Below are positions 10,823 to 21,179 of a DNA stretch of 64,000 nt, piece by piece. Position 1 is the first letter of the stretch; each line of letters starts with the position of its first letter. Origin of the DNA: Ilex aquifolium (taxonomy: Eukaryota; Streptophyta; Magnoliopsida; Aquifoliales; Aquifoliaceae). Position numbers and translations under genes: made by a program. Where the stretch lies: positions 22,844,811 through 22,908,810 of the forward strand of contig OX637403.1 of assembly GCA_951799425.1 (NCBI GenBank). Direction: 5' to 3'. The notes under the pieces were generated by a model, which ran no database searches, was not told the origin of the DNA, and saw only the letters and a list, made by a program, of their open reading frames with translations.

Positions 10823-11333
10823 TGTAACACCCCGAATTTTCTTTTATATATTTATAGAGATATATATATATAGTAAATAATATTTGTAAAGATGTAGCTA
10901 TATGTAGTGACATAAGAATAAACCGTAGGAATAAATGCTATGGAGACAATTTGATTGGGAAGTTACGTGTCGAAGATGTTTAAACTTGGAAAGGGTGATT
11001 AGACAAGTTTCTAAAACTTTGTAGGTCAAAATAATGATTCCATTGAATCCGGAAGGTCGAAAAACATTGGGAGTGGTAATATGGATGTATTGGAAGTTAG
11101 GAAGTGTCCCGGAGTTAAAATACACTTTAGCGAGAATTTGGGTAAAAATGGGTATTGAATACATCTTAGTATTTTGGACATAACTTTTTATTCTTAATTC
11201 CAAATGACCTGAAATTTTGACAGTAGATAGTAGACATTTAGGGCTACAAAAGTGTCTCTCATGAAAATTTTCCAATTCGACCTCTAAATGGGTCAAAAAT
11301 ACACTGGAAGTGGAAGTAGAAAATCTGGGTAAT

Positions 11334-11463
11334 GACTACCGGTAGCCAAAATCAGCTACCGGTAGCCAATGGTCCAGTGTGTCCCAGCTACCGGTAGCCA
11401 ACCGGTAGTCGAGTGTCCAGCGTACCCGAGCTACCGGTAGCCAAAATCAGCTACCGGTAGCCG
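11334..11463. repeat. GCTACCGGTAGC palindrome cluster in the 3' LTR
   Basis: Same five-copy cluster as in the 5' LTR, unchanged. Confidence 0.9.
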
Positions 11464-11513
11464 ATGTTAAAATCTGAAATTTTAAGTCGCGAACAAGCCG
11501 ATTTTTCCTCCAC

Positions 11514-11521
11514 TATAAATA
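11514..11521 (+). promoter_or_regulatory. TATA box of the 3' LTR
   Basis: TATAAATA, equivalent to that at 5375. From this LTR it would read out into flanking DNA to the right. Confidence 0.6.
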
Positions 11522-12082
11522 CTTCTTGCCATCCCTTTAGCCTTGATTACACACCTTAAAACCCTAGAAAACATTAGAAAGAAAGAGGGGAAGATAAAAA
11601 CACAAGATCAAAGGTGAAAAACAAGGAATTTAAGGGTGATTCAAGATCCAAACCCTAGATTTTTCAAGAACATCAAGGTAGGGGTTTTCTCTCACTCACT
11701 TACATTGAGGCTAGGGTAATTATATATGTAAATTTTGGCTATCAATGGTATATATATGCTATGAAATCATCCTCTCTTATGCTTTTTGGCAAAGATTACA
11801 TATTTTGGAACAAAGTTAGGGTTTAATACCCATGAAATCTCTTTTCTAGTTTTAAAACCCTAGATTTTAGGAGAGTGATGTATTTCTTCTTAAATGCTTT
11901 CTTCATTATGAACTTCGAAAACCATAGTTGTTTATGTTGAGTAGAAAAATGATGTTATTGTGATCTCATGTCTTTTTTTTTTGTTGGGTGTGGATCTTTA
12001 CATGTTATATTTTTGGGGATTTTGGATATATGATTGTAAATGGAGGAAAACATTGGAATTTCATGCTTGGTTGGGTTGTTTG

Positions 12083-12646
12083 TGATGCCTTGAGGGTGAG
12101 AGATTCCTTATAAGGATGCTCATGCCAAGAGAGGAGAATATGTGATTTTCCCTCAAGAGGTTCCTTATAAGGATGCTTGAGCTTGTGATGCCTTGAGGGT
12201 GAGAGGTTCCTTATAAGGATGCTCATGCCAAGAGAGGAGAATATGTGATTTTCCCTCAAGAGGTTCCTTATAAGGATGCTTGAGCTTGTGATGCCTTGAG
12301 GGTGAGAGGTTCCTTATAAGGATGCTCATGCCAAGAGAGGAGAGTATGTGATTTCCCTCAAGAGGTTCCTTATAAGGATGCTTGAGTAACTAAGCCTTGA
12401 GGGTGAGAGATTCCTTATAAGGATGCTCATGCCAAGAGAGGAGAGTATGTGATTTCCCTCAAGAGGTTCCTTATAAGGATGCTTGAGTAACTAAGCCTTG
12501 AGGGTGAGAGGTTCCTTATAAGGATGCTCATGCCAAGAGAGGAGAGTATGTGATTTCCCTCAAGAGGTTCCTTATAAGGATGCTTAAGTAACTAAGCCTT
12601 GAGGGTGAGAGGTTCCTTATAAGGATGCTCATGCCAAAAGAGGATA
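12083..12646. repeat. ~102-bp tandem repeat in the 3' LTR (6 units)
   Basis: Same unit as 5945-6406 with one more copy, which accounts for almost all of the 101-bp length difference between the two LTRs. Confidence 0.9.
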
Positions 12647-13262
12647 ATAGTCTATCATGTGTGGGAATTTGGTTTATATTTGGAAAATGGATGTTTATTG
12701 GAACTTAAATTGTTCTTGTTCATTTCTATTGCTACTTAAACTTGAGATCCTTTTTGAAATGTCACTGCTTTATTTCAAATTATGTATCTATGTTATGTTA
12801 AAAATGAGACCGACCATTTTATATGCTTTGATAAACCTTGTCTGGGTTTGAGAGAATTTTTCTACAGAGCTTAGTGCTCACCCCCTACCGCTAACATTTT
12901 TCAGATTACCCTCTCGAGGGAGAGCTGGGAGTCGAGGAGCCCGCACACTGGGAGACTCCTATAGACGGGAGCGTGGATCCCGAGGTGGACGCCTAGAGCG
13001 ACACTTTCTTTTGTTCTAGACTAGAATATTTAGTTTGAATCTTGTAAAGTCTAGTTTTATTTTGTTATTTCCGCTGCGCTACATTAGTTGATTTTTGGAA
13101 TGTAAAGGCCAAAATGGGTCTATTCTTTTGGGAGAATGCTATAAATTATATGGATGATTTTATGGCGTCTTATTTATTGATGGATTATTTTAGTGCTCTC
13201 ATGATGTGAATGCTTCTAGAATGTAATGCCGTCCAGGGTGTGTTTTGGGGTGTTCCAAAAAA

Positions 13263-13713
13263 TGGAACTCAAAAAGTGGATTTAACTCAGCAAAGGGTTG
13301 ATTTAGGAGTACGTTGACTATTTAATTAGTTATTTTTTATTTAAGTTTTCTTTCTTTTTTTAGGTAACTTTCATCAATTAAGTCACATTTTTTTAAGAAT
13401 GGAAGGCATGAAAAAGAAAGCTTCATATAAGTTATAATTATTATTTTTATGTTAGAGTTTGATTTAGGCTAACTATTTTTGGACAAACTTGTGAGTTTGG
13501 TGATACATATATATGTATAGTCAGTGGCTTTTGGCTGCAATGAAGCTGGAGCTGGTTACTGAAGCCATTTGACATTATTACGATGTGGGGACTCTATATT
13601 GGGTGTACAGTTGGCATTTATGATAATTTATTCACAATAAGGCATTGGTGAAACCATGACCTTTTTTTCCCCCTTTGGGAAGGGGACATGCAATGATGGT
13701 TATATTGAGTATA
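13263..13713. other. Non-coding stretch, nothing recognised
   Basis: Ordinary AT-rich DNA between the gypsy element and the next transposon. Confidence 0.5.
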
Positions 13714-13924
13714 TAAAAACAAGGAAAAATTTCATCCACACCTCCTCCAGTTAAGCCTAAATTTAATGACATCCCCTCCCAATTCTGAAACTTCACTGCA
13801 CTCCCTTCTGGTTTATACTTTCAAATCAAAAACACCCCCTTAACGATAATATTTAACTGTGTCAGTGTAAAAAGTAACGGTTTGCCTTTAAATTTTTTGA
13901 AAATGTCAAAACTACCCTTCCCAT

Positions 13925-14167
13925 ACTCTTTAGCTGCCTATACTCTTAGCTTAGCATAATCCGGCTGCTTCCAATTTTAGGCATCATGTTTAGCATAATC
14001 TCTTCTTTCTTATTATTTGTATTATGCATGCATTTTTGCCTTTTCTTTATTTCTTAATTTCCACTATGTAATTAGATTACATCGAGGGGTAAGTCCCCCT
14101 AGTTAGGTGTAATTTTATTTTTAATTAATAAAATTCCGTCGCACCGTCGAGGTTTATAAAAAGAAAA
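13925..14167 (+). mobile_element. 5'-truncated LINE fragment (3' end only)
   Basis: ACATCGAGGGGTAAGT...GTGTAAT...AATAAAATTCC...CGCAC(C/T)GTCGAGGTTT followed by an A-rich tail matches the 3' end of the L1 at 40098-44986 (44885-44986). The left limit is uncertain; similarity upstream of about 14035 is weak. Confidence 0.65.
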
Positions 14168-14779
14168 AAATATAAAATTTCCCTCGCACCTTCCAGCAAC
14201 AAGTTTTGTGTTGCTGGAAGACATAGGAAACTGAACGTTCAGCCAATTGTTCTTCAAGTCGTTCTCCACACTGATCGTTCACTACATAAGTTGGTAATTT
14301 TTTTTTCTTGCAGATTTGTAAATGTTTTTTATGCAGGTTTTTAAAAATTTTTCATTCAGTTTTTTTTTAAAATTTTTTTCATGCAGATATTTTTAATTTT
14401 TTCGTGCAATTTTTTTTTTAATTTTTTTTCATGCAATTTTTTTTTAAATTCTTTTTTTATGCAGATAGTTTTATTTTTTATTTTTTAAAATTCATTCAAT
14501 TTTTTTAGATGTTTAAATGTCAGTATATTGTGACAGAGGGGATGAGGAGTTTGACATATGATATAGTTATAAATCATGTTATTGTGAAATTGAATGTTCA
14601 TTTGGTGTTAAATTAAATAACTGATATTAATTTGATAAGGTTAAATGTTAAATTAATAGAATTTAATATTCTATTTAATATATTAAATTTTAATTTAATA
14701 AAAGAAAATGTCAATTTCTTGTTGATTTCATAAAATTAAATAATAAATTCAAAATAATTTTTTTAGAAATTTTTTTAAA

Positions 14780-15115
14780 AAAAAAAAACCGGTGACATCT
14801 TACGCTTAAACATAATATAAGGAAAAAATTCAAAATAATTTTTTTAAAAAAAATTAAAAAAAAAAACTGTGACACCATACGCTTAAATATAATACAAATA
14901 AAAAAAATTCAAAATTATTTTTTTAGAAATTATTTTTTAAAAAAAACTAGTGACATTGTACACTTAAACATAATATAAGAAAAAAAATTCAAAATATTTT
15001 TTTTAAAAAATTTTTAAAAAAAATCGATGACACCGTACACTTAAACATAATATAAGGAAAAAAAAAATCGATGCACCGTACACTTAAACATAATATAAGG
15101 AAAAAATTCAAAATA
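14780..15115. repeat. ~90-bp tandem repeat inside the Mutator-like element
   Basis: Four to five diverged units, each with GTGACA(C/T)(C/T)-(T/G)ACxCTTAAACATAATATAA followed by poly-A and TTCAAAATAATTTTTTT. Confidence 0.8.
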
Positions 15116-15356
15116 AATTTGTTATATGTGAACTATACACAGGGGGTATTTGTATCATTTTCCTTATTTGTACCATTGGTGAATATGTAAATCTTTATAA
15201 AATTCATGGATAAAATGGTAAAACGTCTATTTCCGTCATGTCCGTTAGCCGACCAACACTGACAGGGGAGGTCAGTGAAATTTCTGAAAAGGCAGGGGGT
15301 GTCGTTGAAGATAGACCTATTTAGAGGGGTGTAGATGAAATTTTCCCTAAAAACAA

Positions 15357-16042
15357 TTATCTCTCAAAATACACATAACAAACCACATAAAGGAGAAAAA
15401 AAAACAATGACTGAAAATTTTGGTTAGGGATGACACAAAATCAATCCAAAAACTTCTATATTTCATCACAATACAATATCAAAACAATACAAATAAGTAA
15501 CTCATCTCAACAATTCTCCAGCAAAAAACACTCATAAAAAAACTTTTAAACCAACAAGTTGTTAGTTGCACAATTTGAAATATGCAAATGATTACGATTG
15601 CCAACTTTCAACTATTTAGTTTGTTGCTAATGTAATTAAGATCACTACACAAAAGAATTCAAAAATTCAAAGATTACATATTTGTAATTGCTAATTTTAT
15701 GTAGATAGCTTTATAGCATAATTTAATTATGTTTTAAGATTCAAAATTTTCAGAATTATTGCTTCAAATAAGTATCTTCTTGCATATTTTTTCTTTCTAA
15801 AAGTGGATCTAATTAGATAAAAATTTTCTATCAAAATTATTATATTCGTTAGAATTCAAGTTATAATTACATATTCGTTCTCATTATTCCACAGGTCTGC
15901 AAAATCAAAGTTTATCATTGGCATTTGATTATAAAATTCTAGGTTCAATCTACTTCATTATTTGATTTTTTTTTTCTTCCCATTCTATTTAATCTTACCA
16001 TATGCTATGAAAATATTGTGATTATTTACTTTTACCATCTTG
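15357..16042. other. AT-rich stretch, nothing recognised
   Basis: No coding potential or known repeat that I can support. Confidence 0.5.
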
Positions 16043-16057
16043 TAATTTAACCCAAAA

Positions 16058-16176
16058 AATTTTTTTGGGGGGAGGGGAAGGGGGAGAGGGGGGTGATGGG
16101 AACTTGAACCCTTGACCTCAAGAAGGCAAAATCTTCACAAGATAAGGAGTACCATTAGACCAAAGGCCCATTGGTG
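16058..16176 (-). mobile_element. tRNA-derived SINE
   Basis: Read on the minus strand it begins near TGGGCCTTTGGTCTAATGG (A-box-like) and has GGGTTCAAGTTCC (B-box match to GGTTCRANNCC) about 40 bp on, then a C-rich and T/A-rich tail. The flanks are a 15-bp duplication, TAATTTAACCCAAAA (16043-16057) and TAGTTTAACCCAAAA (16177-16191), with one mismatch, as expected for L1-driven insertion. It is too divergent to be a functional tRNA gene. Homologous to 2836-2932. Confidence 0.8.
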
Positions 16177-16191
16177 TAGTTTAACCCAAAA

Positions 16192-16694
16192 TTAGCTTAG
16201 CCCCCTAACATTTAAAATTTTACTCATAACATCCATATAATTTTGGACGAAATTAGAAAATCGAACACAATTAATGAAAAAATAAATAAAATTTAATTTT
16301 TTTCTAAACATTCGTCTTCTTATGTGTATATATATGTACATAAACATGTCGAATTAAAAAATCCTTAAAGAGTTGGGTCATATATTCTCAAAAGTCTTCA
16401 ATTTCTCAAAAGTTAGGTCAATCGATGAGTATAGATAAAAATTATGAAGCCTTTAATTCATTTACAGTCTGTGAGGTCCAAAAGTCTTCAATTTCTTTAC
16501 AATCAAGAGAAAAAGATCAATCGCTATAGTTAAATCCATTTGAGATTACATCATTTTGCAATATGTGTCCTTATTTAAATCTTGCATCAAAATATTTGAC
16601 AAAATAAACCTTTGATATTAATAATTATTTTATTTCAATAATTTTCTGTTGAATTATTGGTTATCCTAGGATCTAGACTCTAGAGTTTCTTACA
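16192..16694. other. Non-coding stretch, nothing recognised
   Basis: AT-rich, no recognisable feature. Confidence 0.5.
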
Positions 16695-17099
16695 TGTGAA
16701 ACCCGGGAAAATTAAAATCTTAATTAAAGGGATAAAATAGTAATTAGCTGTTAAAGCATGGGTCAAAAACATTAATTTTTATATAACTCGGATGACGAAA
16801 CGGACCTCACTGTTAGATTCATTTTGTGAAATCGAGTTAGCCATACAATTTTCATCGAATTCCGAGAAAGTCGGATTTTTGAATGTTACGATGAGATCGG
16901 GTATCGAGCGATTAAAATTCTACGATCAGATTTTAATCACAGAAACCATAATATAATTTAAGGACATCTCATAAAATTATATCAAACATAACATGTGGCG
17001 AGATGTGATTGGTTGAGACAAAAATGGACCAATTAAAAAGGGACACATGAAAACTTATCCACCTAGTATTTAAATACAAGGTTCATTTTGAAAGACTTA

Positions 17100-18132
17100 G
17101 GGGATGTTTCATATCACCACTTAAGGTTTAAAACTAAATACTTTAAGCACTTAATAAATTAAACTCGTTTGATAACCTAAAATTCATACCACTTAATATT
17201 TTAAGCATTTCTCAAAAATAGTCTAAAATTTTAAGTAGCAAACCACCTACTTGTCACTTAATGTTGAAAATGTTAATCAGTAATGATTTTATCTATTTAT
17301 CATAATAGACAAATATACCGTTACCACCATTGTGTCATCGTCACCACTACCAACACTATCACCACCACCACCACCACCACCATTGTGTCACCGTCACCAC
17401 CACCATTGTTGTCGCCACCACTATCATTGTGCCACCGTCACTACCACCACCATTGTCGCCACCACCACCATCACTGCCACCACCTCCACCACCATCACCG
17501 TCACCACCATTATGTCCCCGCCACCACCACTGCCACTATCGTCACCACTGTCACTACTATTGTGTTACCGCCAGCACCACCATAGTATTACTGCTACCAC
17601 CACCACCACCATCACCACCACGATCGCTACTGCCACCACTGTCGTTGTGCCACCGCCACCACCACCATTGTGTCACCGTTACCACCACCACCACTGTCGC
17701 CGCCACCACCATCACCACTATTGTGCCACCACCATCGTCATCACCACTGCTATTGCCACAACCACCATCACCATCACCATCACCATCACCATCACCATCG
17801 TCATTGCCACCACTACCACTATGCCACCACCACCACTACCACCATTATGTCACCACCACCACCACCGTCGCCGCCGCCACTACCACCACCATTGTAATGG
17901 TGGTGATAAGAATAAGGCAATTACGGAGAAATGGTTAAAGAGAATGGCAAAATTAGAATAATAATAATTTTCAGACTTCAGCTTCTTATATTTGTTAAAC
18001 AGTTTGATTAAATTCAATACTTAAATTTTAGTTGATACTAAACAGTCTACGAATTAAAAAATTCAACATTTAGCACTTAAAATTCAGTATTCAGTTTTCA
18101 GTGTTCAACTTTAAGTTTTATCAAAAACCATC
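17100..18132. mobile_element. TTA-flanked MITE inside the solo LTR
   Basis: Ends are imperfect inverted repeats: GGGGATGTTTCATA on the left; on the other strand at the right, GATGGTTTTTGATAAAACTTAA. TTA is present on both sides (17097-17099, 18133-18135). This fits the PIF/Harbinger Tourist type, though the 3-bp TSD alone is weak evidence. The middle holds a long ACC/ATC repeat. Confidence 0.55.
17313..17897. repeat. Imperfect ACC/ATC trinucleotide array (~585 bp)
   Basis: Runs of CCA, CAT, CGT and CTG triplets, with interspersed TTGTGTCACCGTC motifs, leave three long overlapping frames open (His-, Thr- or Pro-rich). The openness comes from the repeat, not from selection for protein. Confidence 0.9.
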
Positions 18133-18163
18133 TTAGTCTTTCATTTGTTTCCTCCAAGCCTCG

Positions 18164-18167
<4 letters not shown>

Positions 18168-18210
<43 letters not shown>
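18168..18210. repeat. GA microsatellite in the LTR leader
   Basis: About 17 GA dinucleotides with one GGGA interruption, downstream of the LTR's TATA-like box. Confidence 0.85.
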
Positions 18211-18216
<6 letters not shown>

Positions 18217-19040
18217 GGAAAAAAGTAATTTCTTTAATTTTCTTCTTTCTCTCTTCGATCTAACACGATCCGAGTGACAAATCAACTCAAATCAAGTATT
18301 AAAGTTGCTCACAACGGAGAGGGTTTTGGCTCAAGATTAAATCAAGGCTTGAGAAACTAGATTTCGGGGTTTTCTTGGGAGTTTTACTACGTGGGCTTAC
18401 GCTACAAGAGGTAGGGTTTCCTCTATTTAGATGTAACCTAGACCTAAAATATGGCGTATGAACTGGGTAGATTATGGGTGTGTGTATCAATTGTTTAGCT
18501 CTTTACTAGTGTGACTAGTGGGTTAAAAATAAGATTTATAATTAATCCTTCAAACTGGGAAACCCTATTACGATTAATTGTATATATGTTAACATTAGTA
18601 GTTTAAAATATGTTAATTGTAAATTAGCATAACTTTGATGTATAAATTGCATATCAAGCTTAATTGACTTATTATCTTGTAATATGAGTATGAAATTGTA
18701 TGTATGTTAAATGACCATTTAACATATAATTAGTGTAGTGGAATTGTGTTTATGTTTATAGAATTAATAAATATTTTGCCATGTTGAAAATAACAAGCAT
18801 GCTAGTTGTGTAAATTGATGTGCCCTCTAAGTGTTTGCTTGAATGCCTAAGTGAATACAAGTGTGTTAGTTGAATTGATTATCTTATATAACATACTTGG
18901 AATGATGTTGAAAATGTCATTATATTGCACTCATCAAATAATTGACATTGTAGATGGTATTGAGGGCAATTACACATTGCATTGCATACACATGGGTTGC
19001 ACTACATTCGTGGGCATTGAAATGTGTGTGCGTGGGTCAA

Positions 19041-19171
19041 TCACCACTTAGGTGAGTTGATGGGTAGACTCGGGAAGGTTGGACTTAGGTCCCACCTTCC
19101 TGAGTGGACCTTCCCATCACCACCTAGGTGAGTTGATGGGTGGACTCAGGAAGGTTGGACTTAAGTCACAC
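19041..19171. repeat. Two-copy 76-bp tandem duplication in the solo LTR
   Basis: TCACCAC(T/C)TAGGTGAGTTG...GGAAGGTTGGACTTA occurs at 19041 and again at 19117 with few differences. Confidence 0.8.
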
Positions 19172-20195
19172 TGAATTTTGCATAAATAAATGTGTAGGGG
19201 TGCAGTAAGAAGGACTAGATTTTTCCTCGAGTACAAGACCCGCAAACCTTTGGATACGCACATTCTGGTGGTGTAATGACTTCGCAAAATTGTGCGATGG
19301 TGAGGATAGAGCTACAGGTGAAATGTCCTAAAAATCTGTCTAAGATGTGGTGTCCCTTTAGTGAAATACCATAAATCATCGCCCCATAAAAGACAAAAAA
19401 TGAATTAATTAGTCATTGGGTGTACATAACACCAATGACAAGGGGAAGGGGGGGGGGGGGGGCTTAGAATGCCCATATACATACGCATAGCATTGCATGT
19501 GTTGTGGGAGCCGGGATGGAGCTCAGTGTTGGCATTGCATGCGTGAGTTCATCTCATAGCATGACATGATTTACGACATTTGTTTATGATAGATACATTT
19601 GAATGAATGCATGACATGATGTTGCATGTGACATTGCATATGCATTTGGGGTTGGGAGGTACTCTCTATAGGAGTTATCCTATTAAGCGTTGACTCACCC
19701 TTTATGGAAACATTTTTCAGGCATTGCACGTGTTCCCACCAAAGGCCCTCATACAGGCCTGCATTGAGGATAGAGCCGAGTTGTGGCTCTTATTTTTGGA
19801 TGTTGTAGTTTTTGTTTCTATTACATTGGTCTTGTATAAATTCCTTATACAAAACCTGTATTTTGAATTAAGACATGTATATAGGACTCTATTAGACATT
19901 TATTTTTTTATGAATGAATGTATGCATAGATGATGATTATGGATAGCATTCGATGTTATGGGATTGAATTTTTATGAATGGACTCGGTGTGGTCAATATT
20001 GTATAAATGCACAGGTTGTGTATTGGGTAGAGCTCCCCATACAAAGGAGACTCTGTCCGGATTATATTAAAGTTATGGACTCCGGTGAATAGGGTATCAC
20101 TACGTGTTATCAGGTTAAGCAGTATCACGGGTTATTCCGCAGGTTGATGGATGTTTAACGGGTTAATCAGGACCCCCAGCAAATGGGGTGTCACA

Positions 20196-20589
20196 TTTCA
20201 TTTTCATGATTACTTTTTTTTGGTGATGTATACAATAGATAATGAACAAAAGGAAGGAAGAAATCTCTTATAGAGAGAAGTGCATGTGTGGGAAAAACCT
20301 ATTTGGAAAAGAACAAATCCATTTGGCAATAACTATTACTGAAGTGTTTTTTTATCATTCAAACTGAGAAAATTAAAGGGCAACAATAAAAAAAATGCGC
20401 ATATTTTTAGCGAGAGAACACGCCTCTTGTCACTTTGGATGATAAACCTAACAATTTCACTTTGATCCAAGAACAGAGAGGTTATGAGTATAATTTTTTT
20501 CCGTGAAAGGGGGAAAATAATTTTAGGCCACACTGTATAAGAGCAAAAGGGAATTATCTCTTAAATGTTCTCCCTTGTCTATCCCATAT
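20196..20589. other. Non-coding stretch between LTR elements
   Basis: Nothing recognised. Its last five bases, CATAT, are the left copy of the copia target-site duplication. Confidence 0.5.
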
Positions 20590-21063
20590 TGTTATGAACC
20601 AAAACCACAAGCAAAATAATAACACAACGAAATAGAAAAATAGAGCACAAAGATTACGTGGTTCGGCTCAACAAGCAAGCTTACGTCCATGAACGAAACA
20701 CAGCGGCAAGATTTCACTATTGAATGTTGGAGATTACAAAGTTCTCAAATCAAAAGGCAAGAGAACATTCACCCACTCTATTCTAATATTACAATAATTA
20801 TTGGAAAGACACCAAACAGAGCAAACCAAACCCCTATATTTATAGGCTAGAAAACTCCTTTTAAGGCAAAGGAGTTTAAATCACATAAGTCCATGTAGGA
20901 CTAGAACTCGTCACCGGTTGAATACTTCAATACATTCCCAATTAAATAATGAAACACTCTTCTATTTGAAAACAAATACTCTTGAGTCAACAAATTTAAT
21001 CAACGGGCTGCCCATGGTAAATCTCCAAATCCAATTGAGACTTGGAATACAAGTCACACAACA
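20590..21063 (-). repeat. Copia 3' LTR
   Basis: Begins (minus strand) TGTTGTGTGACTTG and ends GGTTCATAACA. A TATAAATA box lies at 20837-20844 on the minus strand. Confidence 0.95.
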
Positions 21064-21077
21064 AATCTCCACCTTGG
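21064..21077 (-). other. Copia polypurine tract
   Basis: CCAAGGTGGAGATT on the minus strand directly precedes the 3' LTR. Confidence 0.8.
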
Positions 21078-21179
21078 CTTGTATTCCATCAAACCATCCA
21101 ACCATAAGTGAATTTGACCGCTGCTTTCGTCAAATACCCTGAAGGGTACTACTCAAATAGTGCAAACACCAATCAAGTC

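Larger units (their letters stand above)
4684..13257 (+). mobile_element. Ty3/gypsy LTR retrotransposon lacking most of pol
   Basis: Two long direct repeats (4684-7017 and 10823-13257) begin TGTAACACCCCG and end in CA, flanked by AAAAA on both sides (weak because low-complexity). A tRNA-iMet primer-binding site follows the 5' LTR and a purine tract precedes the 3' LTR. The internal 3.8 kb holds gag with two zinc knuckles, the start of protease, then no reverse transcriptase, RNase H or integrase core, and finally the integrase C-terminus with a chromodomain-like tail. The gap is filled by short degenerate tandem repeats. By eye the two LTRs differ at roughly 1% of positions plus one repeat unit, so this defective form transposed fairly recently, probably using enzymes of a complete relative. 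Confidence 0.95.
10823..13257 (+). repeat. 3' LTR of the gypsy element
   Basis: 2435 bp, copy of 4684-7017 with scattered single-base differences and one extra ~102-bp repeat unit. It ends TGTTCCA instead of TGTTACA. Confidence 0.95.
13723..15347. mobile_element. Non-autonomous Mutator-like transposon (1.6 kb)
   Basis: Long imperfect inverted repeats (about 110-160 bp) start GGAAAAATTTCATCCACAC on the left and, read from the other strand, GGGAAAATTTCATCTACAC on the right. The flanks carry a perfect 9-bp duplication, TAAAAACAA, at 13714-13722 and 15348-15356. Long TIRs with a 9-bp TSD define Mutator-like elements. No transposase inside; the interior holds an L1 3' fragment, T-rich GCAG repeats (14300-14480) and a tandem repeat. 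Confidence 0.9.
16695..20195 (+). mobile_element. Probable solo LTR (gypsy type), interrupted by a MITE
   Basis: Starts TGTGAAACCCGGG and ends GGGGTGTCACA, the terminal style of plant gypsy LTRs and like the LTR at 4684. After removing the 1.0-kb MITE it is about 2.46 kb, the same size class as that LTR. A TATTTAAATAC box is present near 17068. Flanks TTACA / TTTCA resemble a 5-bp duplication with one mismatch. No internal region or second LTR is found, so recombination between two LTRs probably deleted the rest. Confidence 0.65.

Noticed and set aside
16058-16176. Candidate tRNA gene from A- and B-box-like motifs
   Set aside because: No cloverleaf; poly-tail and 15-bp TSD show it is a SINE.
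17283-17961. Overlapping His/Thr/Pro-rich ORFs of 100-209 codons
   Set aside because: All arise from a trinucleotide repeat that lacks stops in several frames at once; no domain and no codon bias beyond the repeat.
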